From Gliomastix tumulicola (Eukaryota > Ascomycota > Sordariomycetes > Hypocreales > Bionectriaceae), in assembly GCA_001599755.1 (NCBI GenBank), contig BCHX01000003.1, forward strand, positions 3,011,289-3,075,288: a DNA stretch of 64,000 nt, in the 5' to 3' direction. The notes beneath the pieces are model-generated. The model made no database searches. It was not told where the DNA came from and worked only from the letters and a program-made list of their open reading frames with translations. A program made the position numbers and the translations under genes. Positions 1 to 9,934 of this stretch are shown here, piece by piece (the first letter of the stretch is position 1; the number at the start of each line of letters is the position of its first letter).

Positions 1-135
1 CTTTTTCTAATCATTCTCATTCAGTGAAGCCGCAGTCAAACGCCGAAAGTTGCCTCCAACTTGCTACCTACTACCGCGCACGCACCCGTGACAACAGTTT
101 CCCAAACCCAGTTCGCGGTACTTTAGGCTTCAATC
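1..135 (+). promoter_or_regulatory. 5' leader or proximal promoter of hrp1
   Basis: The stretch up to the ATG at 136 is rich in C, A and T (caacttgctacctacta and similar), as is usual for a fungal 5' untranslated leader. I see no TATA box that I would defend. The true promoter probably begins outside the window. Confidence 0.4.
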
Positions 136-3100
136 ATGGCTGACGCCGATAACTTTGAAGAGGATCTCTTCGCCGACCTGTACGATTCCAATCCTGCCGC
201 GCGCGCGCACCCCTATCTCCCTGGAAGACCGCCTTTTCAGAGCGTCGTACTAATGATGGCTACACAGCTATGACGACAATGACGCCACGAAGGCAGCACC
301 TGCTGCTGCACCGAGCGGCCCGACAGTATCTGCGCCAGTTCAAGAGACCAAGGCGGCAGACGTGAACGGGAGCATAAATGATGCCAGTGCCGAGATCGCG
401 ACTGCCTCTGCCGTGGACAACTCGTATCACGGCGGCCAAGCCGATGACGACGATGACGACGACGATGTCGATTTCAATCTCGGCGGAGGCAGCAGCGGCG
501 GTGTAAATACCAGCGCCAGCCACAACGTGTATAACGATGAGCCCATGTCGCCTCCATCTCAGAGCGCTGTGCAAAAGTCGAGCGCTAAAGAAGACGGGTA
601 AGTTGTGATCACTGTTTCCTCAGCACCTGCACGTACCCCCGTGAAGCAAACCGATGATTGCATATTCCTTTCCACGCCAAATCCCAGAAGCAACATGATG
701 GAAGTCATTCATTGCCTTGTTGGCATTGCACGTCAACGATGCGAGGAAGATGTCAAGCATCTCCCCGAAAAGTGCGAGGGTTTTAAGACACACCGCATAT
801 ACTGGCGGCTTGGAGGTGTGATCGCTAGCGAAGACGATTGTATGGGCTTTTCCTCAGAGCAACGCTCTCGCTTGATGGGCGGGAAGAGTCAAGGTCGCAA
901 GACGCGTGTCAAACGTCCACCGTTCCTGCGAGAATTGAAGACGAGGGCAATCGGCCCTATCTGCAGCCAGGCATCATATGCGCTCCCTCTTCCTGTCGAG
1001 GGATCCAAAGCAAGGATATTCCAGAGATGGAGCAAACGCCACGAGCCCTGACACAGGAACTCCCTGTCTTGATAGCGCTGTGTCTCAGACAAAAGAATGT
1101 GGGAGACAGGACGTGGGGAAGAGCCATCCTACGCAGCCATAGCAGTCCAGCAGCGAATAGCGCTCGAAGCTAGGTCCTAGCAAGAGTCAGTCAGACAGAG
1201 AGAGAGTCTCAGACAGAAAAAGGACAGTCCGTCAAAGACGATAGCAACAAGCGAAGAGAGAAGAATTCCGACAAAGAAGCTGCCTGATACCTCTCCCTGG
1301 CCCCGCCGTCAATGCCTTGCAAGACTTTGACTGTTTGGGATCTCACGTCGGCAGCCATGAAACCTATGACACCTCGACATTCCAGGATCATACGCCTTAC
1401 ACGACATCAACTCCCACAACATGGCCGGCAACCACCAGAAATGACGTTGCGTATGGATTGGCACGACGGAAGGGGAAAAAATCGTCGCAGCCCTAGACAG
1501 CGACCTCAGCCTTGCCATAATGCGCATCGTAAAGGAAGCATCCGGCTAGACGTCAGCAGTCCGTCTCACCTGGTTCTTGGGAACGCCACATTGACGAAGC
1601 ATCTCGCCCTCCATCAGCCAACATCATAAGGAAACTATACCTCTGGATAGGCCTAGTTGGACATGATCGCCGCCCAGCGATACGATTTTGTCGCGTCTAC
1701 CCCTACAACTTAGGACCAACGATCTTCATCGAGGATCGCCCAACCCGCTTGACCTCGGCCGCCCATCACGCAATACACCATGCCCTTCTGATCTTTCCCC
1801 GGCTTTGGCTTTTCCATCACTGTTTCGCAGATGTTACTTTGGCTTGTCGTAAGCGCTGGATTAGTACTAACGGACATGTGCTCAGGAAAATGTTTATCGG
1901 CGGCCTCAACTGGGAGACTACAGATGGTAAGGCAATTCCGAGACGGTGATACTCGATAATATGATTGCTAACCGGTCCACTTGCAGAGTCGCTTGGAAAC
2001 TACTTTTCTCAGTTTGGAGAGGTCACGGAGTGTACTGTCATGCGCGACAATGCTACTGGACGGTCTCGAGGCTTTGGTTTCCTTACCTTTAAAGACGCGA
2101 AAACGGTCAACATTGTTATGGTCAAGGAGCATTTTCTCGACGGCAAGATTGTACGTTCCTATGCGCCCCCCCCCCCCCCCCCCCCCCCCCCCCCCTTTTT
2201 TTTTTTTCTCTCTTCTCTCTTGTCCGATGAGACGACTGACCCTTTGTATAGATCGATCCCAAGCGTGCTATTCCCCGAGATGAGCAGGAGAAAACCAGCA
2301 AGATCTTCGTAGGCGGTGTGAGCCAAGAGACTACGGACCAGGAGTTCAAGGACTACTTTGCCCAATTCGGCCGCGTAGTTGACGCTACCCTGATGATGGA
2401 TAAGGACACGGGACGCCCTCGCGGTTTTGGATTCGTTACCTTTGAGAGCGAGGCCGGCGTGGACGCGTGCATCAACGTGCCCCTCGAGATCCACGGGAAG
2501 CCTATCGAGGTGAAGAAGGCCCAGCCCCGTGGCAATCTCCGCGAGGAGGAGGAGTCGCAGCGACGGATGAAGTTCCAGCGAAACAACGACCAGTCGAACC
2601 AGGGCGGCATGGCACAGGGCATGGGCGGCAACATGGGCAATGGCATGTCGCCGCAGATGATGGCCCAGTACTTCCAGCGGATGAACAACTACTTGGCCAT
2701 GATGGCGATGCGAGGCGGCATGCCCATGAACCCAGCCCAGATGCAACAGATGATGCAGATGCAGCAGATGCAGCAGATGATGGGCGGCCGTGGAAGCCCC
2801 GGCGGGCAGAACATGATGACGCCGCAGATGATGCAGCAGATGCAGCAACAGATGCAACAGCAGCAGCAGCAGATGATGCAGCAGCAGCAGGGCGGAGACG
2901 ACGGCAGCGGCGGCTACAACAACAACTACGGCGGCGGTGGCGGTGGCGGTGGCGGCCGCGGAGGTTACCATCATCAGGGACGAGGGGGCCGACGCGGCGG
3001 CTACGGCGGTCACAACGACGGAGGACAAGGAGGAGGTTACGGAGGCGGCGGCGGCGGCGCTTACGGCGGCCAGCAGTCCTACGAGGGAATGTACGACGAC

Positions 3101-3238
3101 GTTCCCCAGGGCGGCGGCGGTCAGAACGCACCGCCAGCGAACGCCCCGACAGGACCCAAGAACGCCGGCAAGCCCGGTGCCAACTATCGCGGCGGCGGGC
3201 GCGGAGGCAACCGTGGATTTCACCCCTACGCTCGGTGA
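136..3238 (+). CDS. hrp1: Hrp1/Nab4-like hnRNP, two-RRM mRNA 3'-end processing and export factor
   Basis: Exons 136-179, 268-597, 1886-1926, 1987-2150 and 2252-3238 join in phase to give 521 aa. An acidic N-terminus with a run of eight Asp precedes RRM1 (about 126-200; RNP2 MFIGGL, RNP1 RGFGFLTF) and RRM2 (about 210-287; RNP2 IFVGGV, RNP1 RGFGFVTF), then a Met/Gln/Gly-rich tail with RG repeats, ending GFHPYAR. Family knowledge: yeast Hrp1 binds UA-rich cleavage-factor sites, helps choose poly(A) sites and shuttles between nucleus and cytoplasm. The first ATG was chosen because the intron at 180-267 restores the acidic N-terminus typical of fungal orthologues. Intron 2 (598-1885) is unusually long; intron 4 (2151-2251) carries C30T12. 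Identity is very likely; the exon map is inferred from sequence only. Confidence 0.93.
598..1885 (+). other. Long intron 2 of hrp1 (1,288 bp)
   Basis: The donor GTAAGT at 598 and the acceptor CTCAG ending at 1885 are joined by a perfect TACTAAC branch site at about 1865-1871. Splicing gives GG|G followed by AAA ATG, which continues straight into RNP2 of RRM1. Other introns in this window are about 50-260 bp. Several open frames of 60-150 codons lie inside but none resembles a known protein, so I treat them as chance. Reading through the donor gives GGG TAA, an immediate stop. Confidence 0.8.
2166..2207 (+). repeat. C30T12 homopolymer tract inside hrp1 intron 4
   Basis: Thirty consecutive C are followed by twelve T, then a CT-rich stretch up to the acceptor. 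The whole tract lies within the 101-bp intron 2151-2251, so it does not affect the protein. The exact lengths are subject to sequencing slippage. Confidence 0.9.
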
Positions 3239-4795
3239 TTGGGGCGATGATGACGGCGAGAGCAACGCGGCACAGCTTGCTCGAGCGCTGCAGTGGGAGC
3301 TGGGGCTAGAGCCGGAGCTGCAGGCAGGGCTGCGGACGGAGGAGAGCGCTGGGACGCGGGTGAATGACTCGTACTCGTCGCCGCAGAGGCTCGGACGGGG
3401 ACGATTATACGAAGTGGACCACGGCGAGGGAGAGATGCAGGCGATGATGGAGAGAAGTCTCCTCGCGTGGCTGTAACAGTACGTGGTGGTGGTGGTGGTG
3501 ATGATGATGATGAAGAAGAAGGGGAGAGGGAGGATGAGGCCATATCGCTCACTCTAGTACTAGTAGTAGGACTGCTATATTGCTGCTGTTGCATTTCGGA
3601 GCCGTCCTGGCCGGCCACTATTATCTGCCGGATACGGGAGGGGGCCAGTCGATCAGTCAAATATTTGATTTATTTCTGCCCTGTTGTTAGTTGTATTTCT
3701 CATCCATTTTTGCTTCCTTTTCTTCAATACGAGCACGGGAGGGCCCGGGAGCGGGAGGAAGATCACGCATAGTCCAGTTAGTTATTCAGAGTCAGTCCAT
3801 CCCAGCATGACGCCCGTCCATGATGTGACCAAGAAGAACATTATGAGTATTATTACATAAATAGCACACAGCCCAGAGGGAAGCCCCCCGGTTCGATCGC
3901 TAGTGCATGAAATTCCGTGGCCCTGCCAATGAGGAGTGTCCCATCTGACGAGAAAGACCCCTGTCGTCTTGGCCATCGTGAAACGACAACCATGTCTCAA
4001 GAGCCGGCTAGTGCCATGGGAAATGGCTCTGCTCTGGCCTTGGGGGAGTCTGCCGAGGGAGCATTTGGCCTGCTCAATGCGCCCTCCTTGCTGTATTAAT
4101 GATGGCCTGGGGCTTGGGGCCGCGGGATACGGGCAATGATGAGGTGAGGCAGCAAAAAGAGAGCAGGGGGAGGGGTTGTTCTGTCGGAAGCGAATCAAGT
4201 GACGCGAAGAGAGAGAGTGTGTGGGTGCATTGACGAGCCAGGCGTCTCTCTTTTCTCTTTCTCTCCTCTCTTTCCCTTTCCCTTCTGCTCTTCTTCACAT
4301 CTTTGTTTCTGTTTGTTTCTCTTCCTTGGGCTTCGGCCGGTGTGTGCTGCTCGATGCAATAGTCACTCCTTTCTATTGTCGCTCTCTACCGTGTGCTGTG
4401 CTACGCATTATTCTTCTTCCATTCATTCGCTTCGTATCCAACAGTCGCTACTTTCTATTCAGAGAACTCACTCGAATCCATTCACTACTAGCTAGCCCTG
4501 GCCCCCCCAGACCGAAATCCCGAGGTGAGCTGGCATCGCATGATTGGCCATCATCCAACCCATCAGCCTTAACAGACTCGCATTATTGGTCCTCGTCACG
4601 CCGCGAGTGAAACGCCGCATTGAAGACTCGTCACCTGCTCGGCCGTTTTTTTTTTTTTTTTATCTACAGTCTTTTTTTTTTCTCTCCCTACTCTGTGCCG
4701 GGAACAGTTTTATAGCGAGACGGTTTCTGAAACAGTAGAAACGAGAAACGGCAAACGTTAGGAGGGAAGGAAAGGAAAAGAAATCGAGGAAAAAA

Positions 4796-4835
<40 letters not shown>

Positions 4836-4846
4836 AGTGTGCGAGG
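3239..4846. other. Intergenic: hrp1 3' region and DUF6536-gene leader
   Basis: No convincing gene. Up to about 3,780 is probably hrp1 3' UTR, with (GTG)n(ATG)n triplets near 3483-3515. From about 4,240 the sequence becomes CT-rich (4255-4330), which suggests a transcription start for the next gene. A possible 5' UTR intron runs from GTGAGC at about 4525 to TATCTACAG at about 4670. T16 lies at 4646-4661 and a (GA)n run at 4805-4831 just before the ATG. Confidence 0.5.
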
Positions 4847-7101
4847 ATGATGCACATGTTCAGCGGAGGGAGACGCCGGAATGGCTCGACCTCGTACAGA
4901 TACCCGGCCAACGACTCCATGGCCTTTGACAGGTAAACAGACATACGGCAAACCCGTGCCTCAGAATATGATGGATGAGGCGTTGCAGGACCACTGACTG
5001 ACCATACATATGACGAGCAGTATCCCCGAAGTGCCCGGAGAAGAGAGCTCCGGCACGCGTCGAAACCTGACGACGGCCTCGTCCAGTCGGCCGACGCTCG
5101 CCTGGCCCTTCCAGAGCCGGTCCATCTCACACTCGCTCTCGCACTCGCTGTCCTCGTTCCGCCTTCACTCGTCCCACCCGTCACAGTCGCAGTCGCAGAG
5201 CGCGTCGTCGCAGGCGCGCCGGAGCAGCGGCTGGGTGAACCTGCGCCCGGCGTCGAGCGTGCTCGGCAGCGACATCATCCCGGACTACGTCGTCAACTTC
5301 ATCCGCGGGGAGACACCCGAGACGCTGGCGCGGCGGCGGGAGATGGAGGGCAACCCGCGCCAGGCGGAGCTGCGGTCCAACTCGCGCATGGAGCAGTCGT
5401 GGGCGGCCGACTTCTCGCCGCGGTCGAGGTCCGGGTCGCGGATCCTGGACCTGGGGGGCATGGCTGGGGAGTTTGACGGCGATGCCGCCAAGAGGCCGTT
5501 GCTGCTAAGGCTGGTGACCGGGTGGAGGGGCGGCGTTGCGCTGAATGTCCTGCTGGCGGCGGTGATCCTGGTGGCTATGGTCGTCTGCATCGTTCTCGCG
5601 GCCACGACGGGCAAGTTTGGTGCTGGTGATCGCGTCATCTCGACGGGCAGCTGCGGGCGGATCAGGGGCATCGACCAGGCTGTCCAGGTGATTGGGAACG
5701 TGCTGGGCATCTTCTTCATCGCGGGAGCGAGCTACGTGACGCAGGTGCTGGTGAGCCCGACACGGGATGAAGTTGATGCTGCCCACGGGAAGCATCGATG
5801 GCTGGATGTTGGCGTGCCATCGCTGAGGAACATGACGGCCATCTCGGTCGACCGGGCGATTCTCTCTGCGGCCATTGTCTCGGCTGCAGTCGCCTCTCAA
5901 GTAATGTGAGTGCCTGCCCCTTTTTCTGCCCGCCCCCCCTTTTCTCTGGTTGTGGTGGCTGACATGTCGCAGTTATAATGCTCTCGTCTTCCACACGCTG
6001 ACAGACGGCTCCGACACCTGCTCGCTCGCCCTGAATGGGCCCCTTCTCGGAGCCGTGGCTGTTCTCGGCCTGCTCTTCATCCTCGCCTGCATCATCAGCC
6101 TCGTCCGCCCGCCGCCGACCGACCAGCTCGTCACCCTGGGCGACGCTGTGGCTTCCTTTCTCATCACGCCCGATTCCACGACCGAGGGCGCCTGCATGCT
6201 GGCTAAGGACGACGTGAGCTCTGGCCGCTGGGCTGCCGGCGAGGTCCACTCTCGCTACTGGTTCCCTGAGCCGCATCGCTGGCGTCAGACGCCGTCCCTG
6301 TTCCGCTGGATCGTGTACTGCGTCTCGTGGCTGCTGCCTGCTGGCATGGCCGCCGCAATGCTGAGCATGGCTGTCATCGACGGCGAGGGGGACACTGCTG
6401 CTGCCTTCTCGTCTCTCGCGAGAAGGCCGAATCTCACCTACGATCTGCCATCTGGCGTCCCCCGTCTCGGGCTCTCCGTCGTCATCGCCCTGCCGCAGCT
6501 GCTCCTCATCCTCCTCTACTTCTCGACAAACTCGCTCCTCAGCGTGCTCTACCTCTCGCACGAATTCTCGCAGTTCGCCGGCGAGCCTTCTCCCCTCAGG
6601 CTGTCTACTTGCCGCCCCATCGGCAGCCAGACGACCTCGCTCTACCTCACTCTCCCCCGCCCGGTCTCCTGGGTCCTCTACATCCTCTTCGTCGCCATGG
6701 GCTTCATGCTCAACCAGGCCTTCAACATCGTCAGCGTCGACGGCTCCAGATCCGACTCGGCTCTGGGCGTCAACCCGCTCCCGCTCGTCATCATCCTCGG
6801 TCTGCTGCTGCTCATCCTGGTCCTGCTGCTCGGCCTCTCGCTCCGCCGGGGCAGCTTCGTCACCACCGAGGACGGCAGGACGATCGGACACCCGCTCAAC
6901 CTCAAGGGCGGCTCCTGCTCGGCCGTCATCAGCGCCCGGTGCCACCGCTCGCCGCGCGAGGGCGAGGACATTGCCGCCTATCCCCTCGTCTGGGGCGCCG
7001 TGACAGAAGATTCGGCCCCGGCGAGCGAGACCAAGATCGGACATGCGACATTCTCTAGTCGTCCGGTCGACCCCCTGAAAGTTGGCAAGGCTTATGCGTA
7101 A
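4847..7101 (+). CDS. Multi-pass membrane protein, DUF6536-like
   Basis: Exons 4847-4932, 5021-5905 and 5973-7101 give 699 aa; both junctions preserve phase (AG|T Ser, AT|T Ile). The first 190 residues are Ser/Arg-rich and probably cytosolic. About eight hydrophobic segments follow, near residues 199-222, 252-273, 303-325, 343-367, 432-455, 489-518, 556-570 and 593-612. The segment beginning GWRGGVALNVLLAAVILV resembles the start of the fungal DUF6536 family, whose function is unknown. Expected location is the plasma membrane or an internal membrane. Two ATGs are adjacent at 4847 and 4850; I used the first. The gene converges on the HAD gene, with 327 bp between stops. Family assignment is from memory of the pattern and should be treated as probable. 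Confidence 0.8.
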
Positions 7102-7428
7102 GGAGAAGGGGAAGGGGGAAAAGGCGATCAAGTCGTCTGGTCTGCTATTTACAAGGAGTTTCATAGGAAAGGTTGGAAAAGGGGGGGATCCAATGATCGC
7201 GCTTGGTTGTGATCTATAATGTTTTTTTTCTCTCTTTATTTGCATACCCACGACTGGTTGGTTTAGGAGGCTTCGTTACACTGATTTGGCTCTCTGGAAA
7301 GAGCACGAGGTGGTTTGAAGAAAAGAGTTAAAATCTGCTGCGCTGCACAAGTATGAGCTTCCATGGGACTTTTCGTCAAGAGTGAAACGTGGCCGGACAT
7401 GCAAAAACTGGACGCAGGCACCTGGAAA
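7102..7428. other. Convergent intergenic spacer
   Basis: This 327-bp gap lies between the stop codons of the DUF6536-like gene (+) and the HAD hydrolase gene (-). It holds only the two 3' UTRs. A T-rich stretch near 7221-7240 may be a 3'-end signal. No gene was seen. Confidence 0.6.
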
Positions 7429-8265
7429 TCACAACCTGGCCCTTGGCTCCGGGATCTTCGTCTCAACTGCAATCTTGGGATGATCGCCCGCGAGCTGGAG
7501 CCCCGTGATCTCCTCCAACGCGTCAACAGCCTCGTACGCTCTGCCCATGGGGACTTTGATCGTCCGGAAGCCCTGGGCTCGCGCCTCCCGCAGATTCTCC
7601 CCGATGTCGTCAAGGAACAAGACATCCCCTGCCTCCAGCCCAGACTTCCCCTGGCCCTCGGCGTACTCGGTCACCGTCTTCAGGGCCAGGTGATACATCC
7701 TCGGGTCAGGCTTCCGGATGCCGACATGAGCCGACGAGATGAAGACGTCGAAGATCCGACGCAAGGGGTGGCCGAAGAAGTCGCCCTCGTACAGCTCGTG
7801 GTCCTCGGGGAAGAGGACGGTGTTGCTGAGGGCAGCGAGGACGTACCGCCCGCTCGCCTTGAGCTTCCCCAGCGCGGGGAACATCCAAGGGTCCATCGGA
7901 TGCGACGCTCTCATCATCTCGTCAAAGAGCCAACGCCCATCGACATCCGGCACCGGCGGTACGACATCTTTGCTGAGGCGTTCCGGATACTTGGATGCTT
8001 CCCGAAGGTAGAAGTCCCGCCACCTGCTAGGGTCGTGCAGGTCCTGGTGGAAGCCCTGGTAGAAGGTGTCGTCGGCGACCAGCTCGCCCCTCTCGAGCCT
8101 CTGCCAGTGACCGTTGGGTGATACCTTGGAGATGGAGTAGTTGACCCAGCCGGGCGGGATACCCAACTTCACCTCATAGTTGAGGATGGCCTGTAGTGGT
8201 GATTTGACACATACACCTCCGATGTCGAAGAGGATCACTGCCGGCTGCTTCGATGCCGTCGCCAT
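7429..8265 (-). CDS. HAD-superfamily hydrolase, subfamily IA type (ACAD10/epoxide-hydrolase N-domain-like)
   Basis: A single exon of 278 aa read from ATG at 8265. HAD motifs are in order: motif I ILFDIGGVCV (nucleophile Asp14), motif II ALSNT, motif III GIRKPDPRMY (Lys) and motif IV LFLDDIGENL (two Asp for the metal). The usual second Asp of motif I (DxD) is Gly16, as in the FDLGGV-type subgroup that includes ACAD10 and YihX-like phosphatases. Likely role: a cytosolic phosphatase for a small metabolite; the substrate is unknown. The frame stays open upstream, with another ATG at 8565 that would give 378 aa. I prefer 8265 because the HAD fold starts right after it and the context ACACAATGGCG is good. 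It is divergent from the ribosomal L5 gene. Confidence 0.85.
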   Translation of the reverse strand: MATASKQPAVILFDIGGVCVKSPLQAILNYEVKLGIPPGWVNYSISKVSPNGHWQRLERGELVADDTFYQGFHQDLHDPSRWRDFYLREASKYPERLSKDVVPPVPDVDGRWLFDEMMRASHPMDPWMFPALGKLKASGRYVLAALSNTVLFPEDHELYEGDFFGHPLRRIFDVFISSAHVGIRKPDPRMYHLALKTVTEYAEGQGKSGLEAGDVLFLDDIGENLREARAQGFRTIKVPMGRAYEAVDALEEITGLQLAGDHPKIAVETKIPEPRARL

Positions 8266-8760
8266 TGTGTCGTTTTCAATAGGAATATCGTTCAACGCGT
8301 TGATGATGATGTTGGCGATGAACCTTGAACAGACAGGATGGTCTAGATCTTTATTCAACATCAAGATGTTCATCCGAGGCTCCTTCCTTCCTCTGGACGA
8401 GAGTGACAGCTCGATGCCATCTTCTAGGTCCACCGAGGGCGATCCGGGGTGAGCAGAAGGGGGGACCTCGGCTTGCGGGTTCGATCTTCCTTGCCGAGGC
8501 GGGTTGAGCGATAAGTCGTATCTCTTATCTGAACCGTCCTTATCTGCAGATGCAGAACCAGTCATGTGACTCGTCCCCGACCTAGGTGCGAAAGCCGTTT
8601 CTTCAATTGCGGTGGGGCGCACCGAACTCGAGGACGCCGAAAATTAGGGCTTGATTATTTCCCCCACCAAAATTTGTGATCGAGGTCTGCTTCATCCTTC
8701 TCAACCCGTCACCCAACCATCGAAGCAGCACAAAGCCGTCGTTGGTAGAACATCGTCACA
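8266..8760. promoter_or_regulatory. Divergent promoter between HAD hydrolase and L5 genes
   Basis: This 495-bp region separates two divergently transcribed start codons. It contains AGCCCTAA on the minus strand (8644-8651), about 110 bp upstream of the L5 ATG. That matches the ARCCCTAA box known for Tbf1 and ribosomal-protein promoters in ascomycetes. The HAD frame remains open through much of it, so a longer HAD N-terminus cannot be ruled out. Confidence 0.55.
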
Positions 8761-9934
8761 ATGGTGAGTCAGGCCTATCGTGAAGGATATCTGCATGATA
8801 TCCTTCGATGAGACACAGGAATCTCATGGGCAGAAATGCCGATTGAGAGGACACAAATATGCTCGAGAATTGAGGGTCAACGCAAGATGCTTCGGAAGGA
8901 GGACGAGCAGTTCTGAAGCGCAAATTGCTGACTCGAGGACGTGCAACAGCCTTTCCACAAGTTGGTTAAGAACAGCGCGTACTACAGGTGAGTGATGACT
9001 TTCTTGAATTGATGCTGCGCGCATGTGCAAACAAACAGAAGCTGACGTTGGCCCCCTCCCCTCCAGTCGCTACCAGACCAAGTACAAGCGCAGACGCTCC
9101 GGCAAGACCGACTACTACGCCCGCAAGCGCCTCATCACCCAGGCCAAGAACAAGTACAACGCCCCCAAGTACCGCATGGTCGTCCGCTTCACCAACAAGG
9201 ACATCATCACCCAGATCGTCACCTCTGAGATCTCGGGCGACAAGGTCTTTGCCGCCGCCTACGCCCACGAGCTCCGCGCCTATGGCATCGAGCACGGTCT
9301 CACCAACTGGGCCGCTGCCTACGCCACCGGTCTCCTCCTCGCCCGCCGTGTCCTGAAGAAGGTCGGCCTCGACGAGGACTTCGCCGGTGTCGAGGAGGCC
9401 GACGGTGAGTTCACCCTCACCGAGGCCGCCGAGACCGACGACGGCGAGCGCCGCCCCTTCAAGGCCTTCCTCGACGTTGGTCTGGCCCGCACCTCCACCG
9501 GTGCCCGCGTCTTCGGCGCCCTCAAGGGTGCCTCCGACGGTGGCATCCTCGTCCCCCACTCCGAGAAGCGTTTCCCCGGCTACGACATGGAGACCAAGGA
9601 GCTCGACGCCGACACTCTCCGCAACTACATCTTCGGCGGCCACGTCGCTGAGTACATGGAGGGTCTCGCCGACGACGATGAGGAGCGCTTCCAGTCCCAG
9701 TTCGCCAAGTACCTCGAGGACGACGTCGAGGCCGAGGGCCTCGAGGACCTCTACACTGAGGCTCACAAGGCCATCCGCGAGGACCCCTTCAAGAAGTACG
9801 AGTCCGACGCCCCCAAGAAGTCCAAGGACGAGTGGAAGGCCATCTCCAAGAAGTACAAGACCCCCAAGAGCACCAAGGCCGAGAAGGAGGAGCGCGTCAA
9901 GCAGAGGATCCAGGAGATCCTCGCCGAGGAGTAA
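8761..9934 (+). CDS. rpl5: 60S ribosomal protein L5 (uL18), 5S rRNA-binding
   Basis: Exons 8761-8763, 8950-8987 and 9067-9934 give 302 aa, the usual length for eukaryotic L5. The first coding exon is only the ATG. Exon 2 encodes PFHKLVKNSAYYS, then RYQTKYKRRRSGKTDYYARK follows, which is unmistakable for uL18. The protein binds 5S rRNA with Rpl11 and is delivered as the 5S RNP to the large subunit. Codon use in exon 3 is strongly C-ending, as expected of a highly expressed gene. Intron 1 (8764-8949) holds a perfect hairpin; intron 2 is 8988-9066. It is divergent from the HAD hydrolase gene. Confidence 0.96.
8782..8806 (+). repeat. Perfect inverted repeat (10-bp stem, 5-nt loop) in intron 1 of the L5 gene
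   Basis: GAAGGATATC at 8782-8791 is the exact reverse complement of GATATCCTTC at 8797-8806, separated by TGCAT. In the pre-mRNA it would form a 10-bp hairpin, plus a possible closing G-U pair, 18 nt downstream of the 5' splice site. Its function is unknown. Confidence 0.85.

Noticed and set aside
2159..3265. 368-codon minus-strand frame over hrp1
   Set aside because: It is the antisense shadow of the low-complexity hrp1 tail and runs into the poly-C tract.
3239..3476. Continuation of a plus-strand frame past the hrp1 stop, ending at 3476
   Set aside because: It is in a different frame from hrp1. The hrp1 end GFHPYAR matches the expected C-terminus, so this is most likely 3' UTR.
5716..7251. 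511-codon minus-strand frame over the DUF6536-like gene
   Set aside because: It lies antisense to exons with clear membrane helices and correct splicing. It is a GC-rich shadow frame without family resemblance.
8764..8949. Possible box C/D snoRNA in intron 1 of rpl5
   Set aside because: CGATGA and two CTGA strings exist, but there is no proper RTGATGA box C or closing stem.
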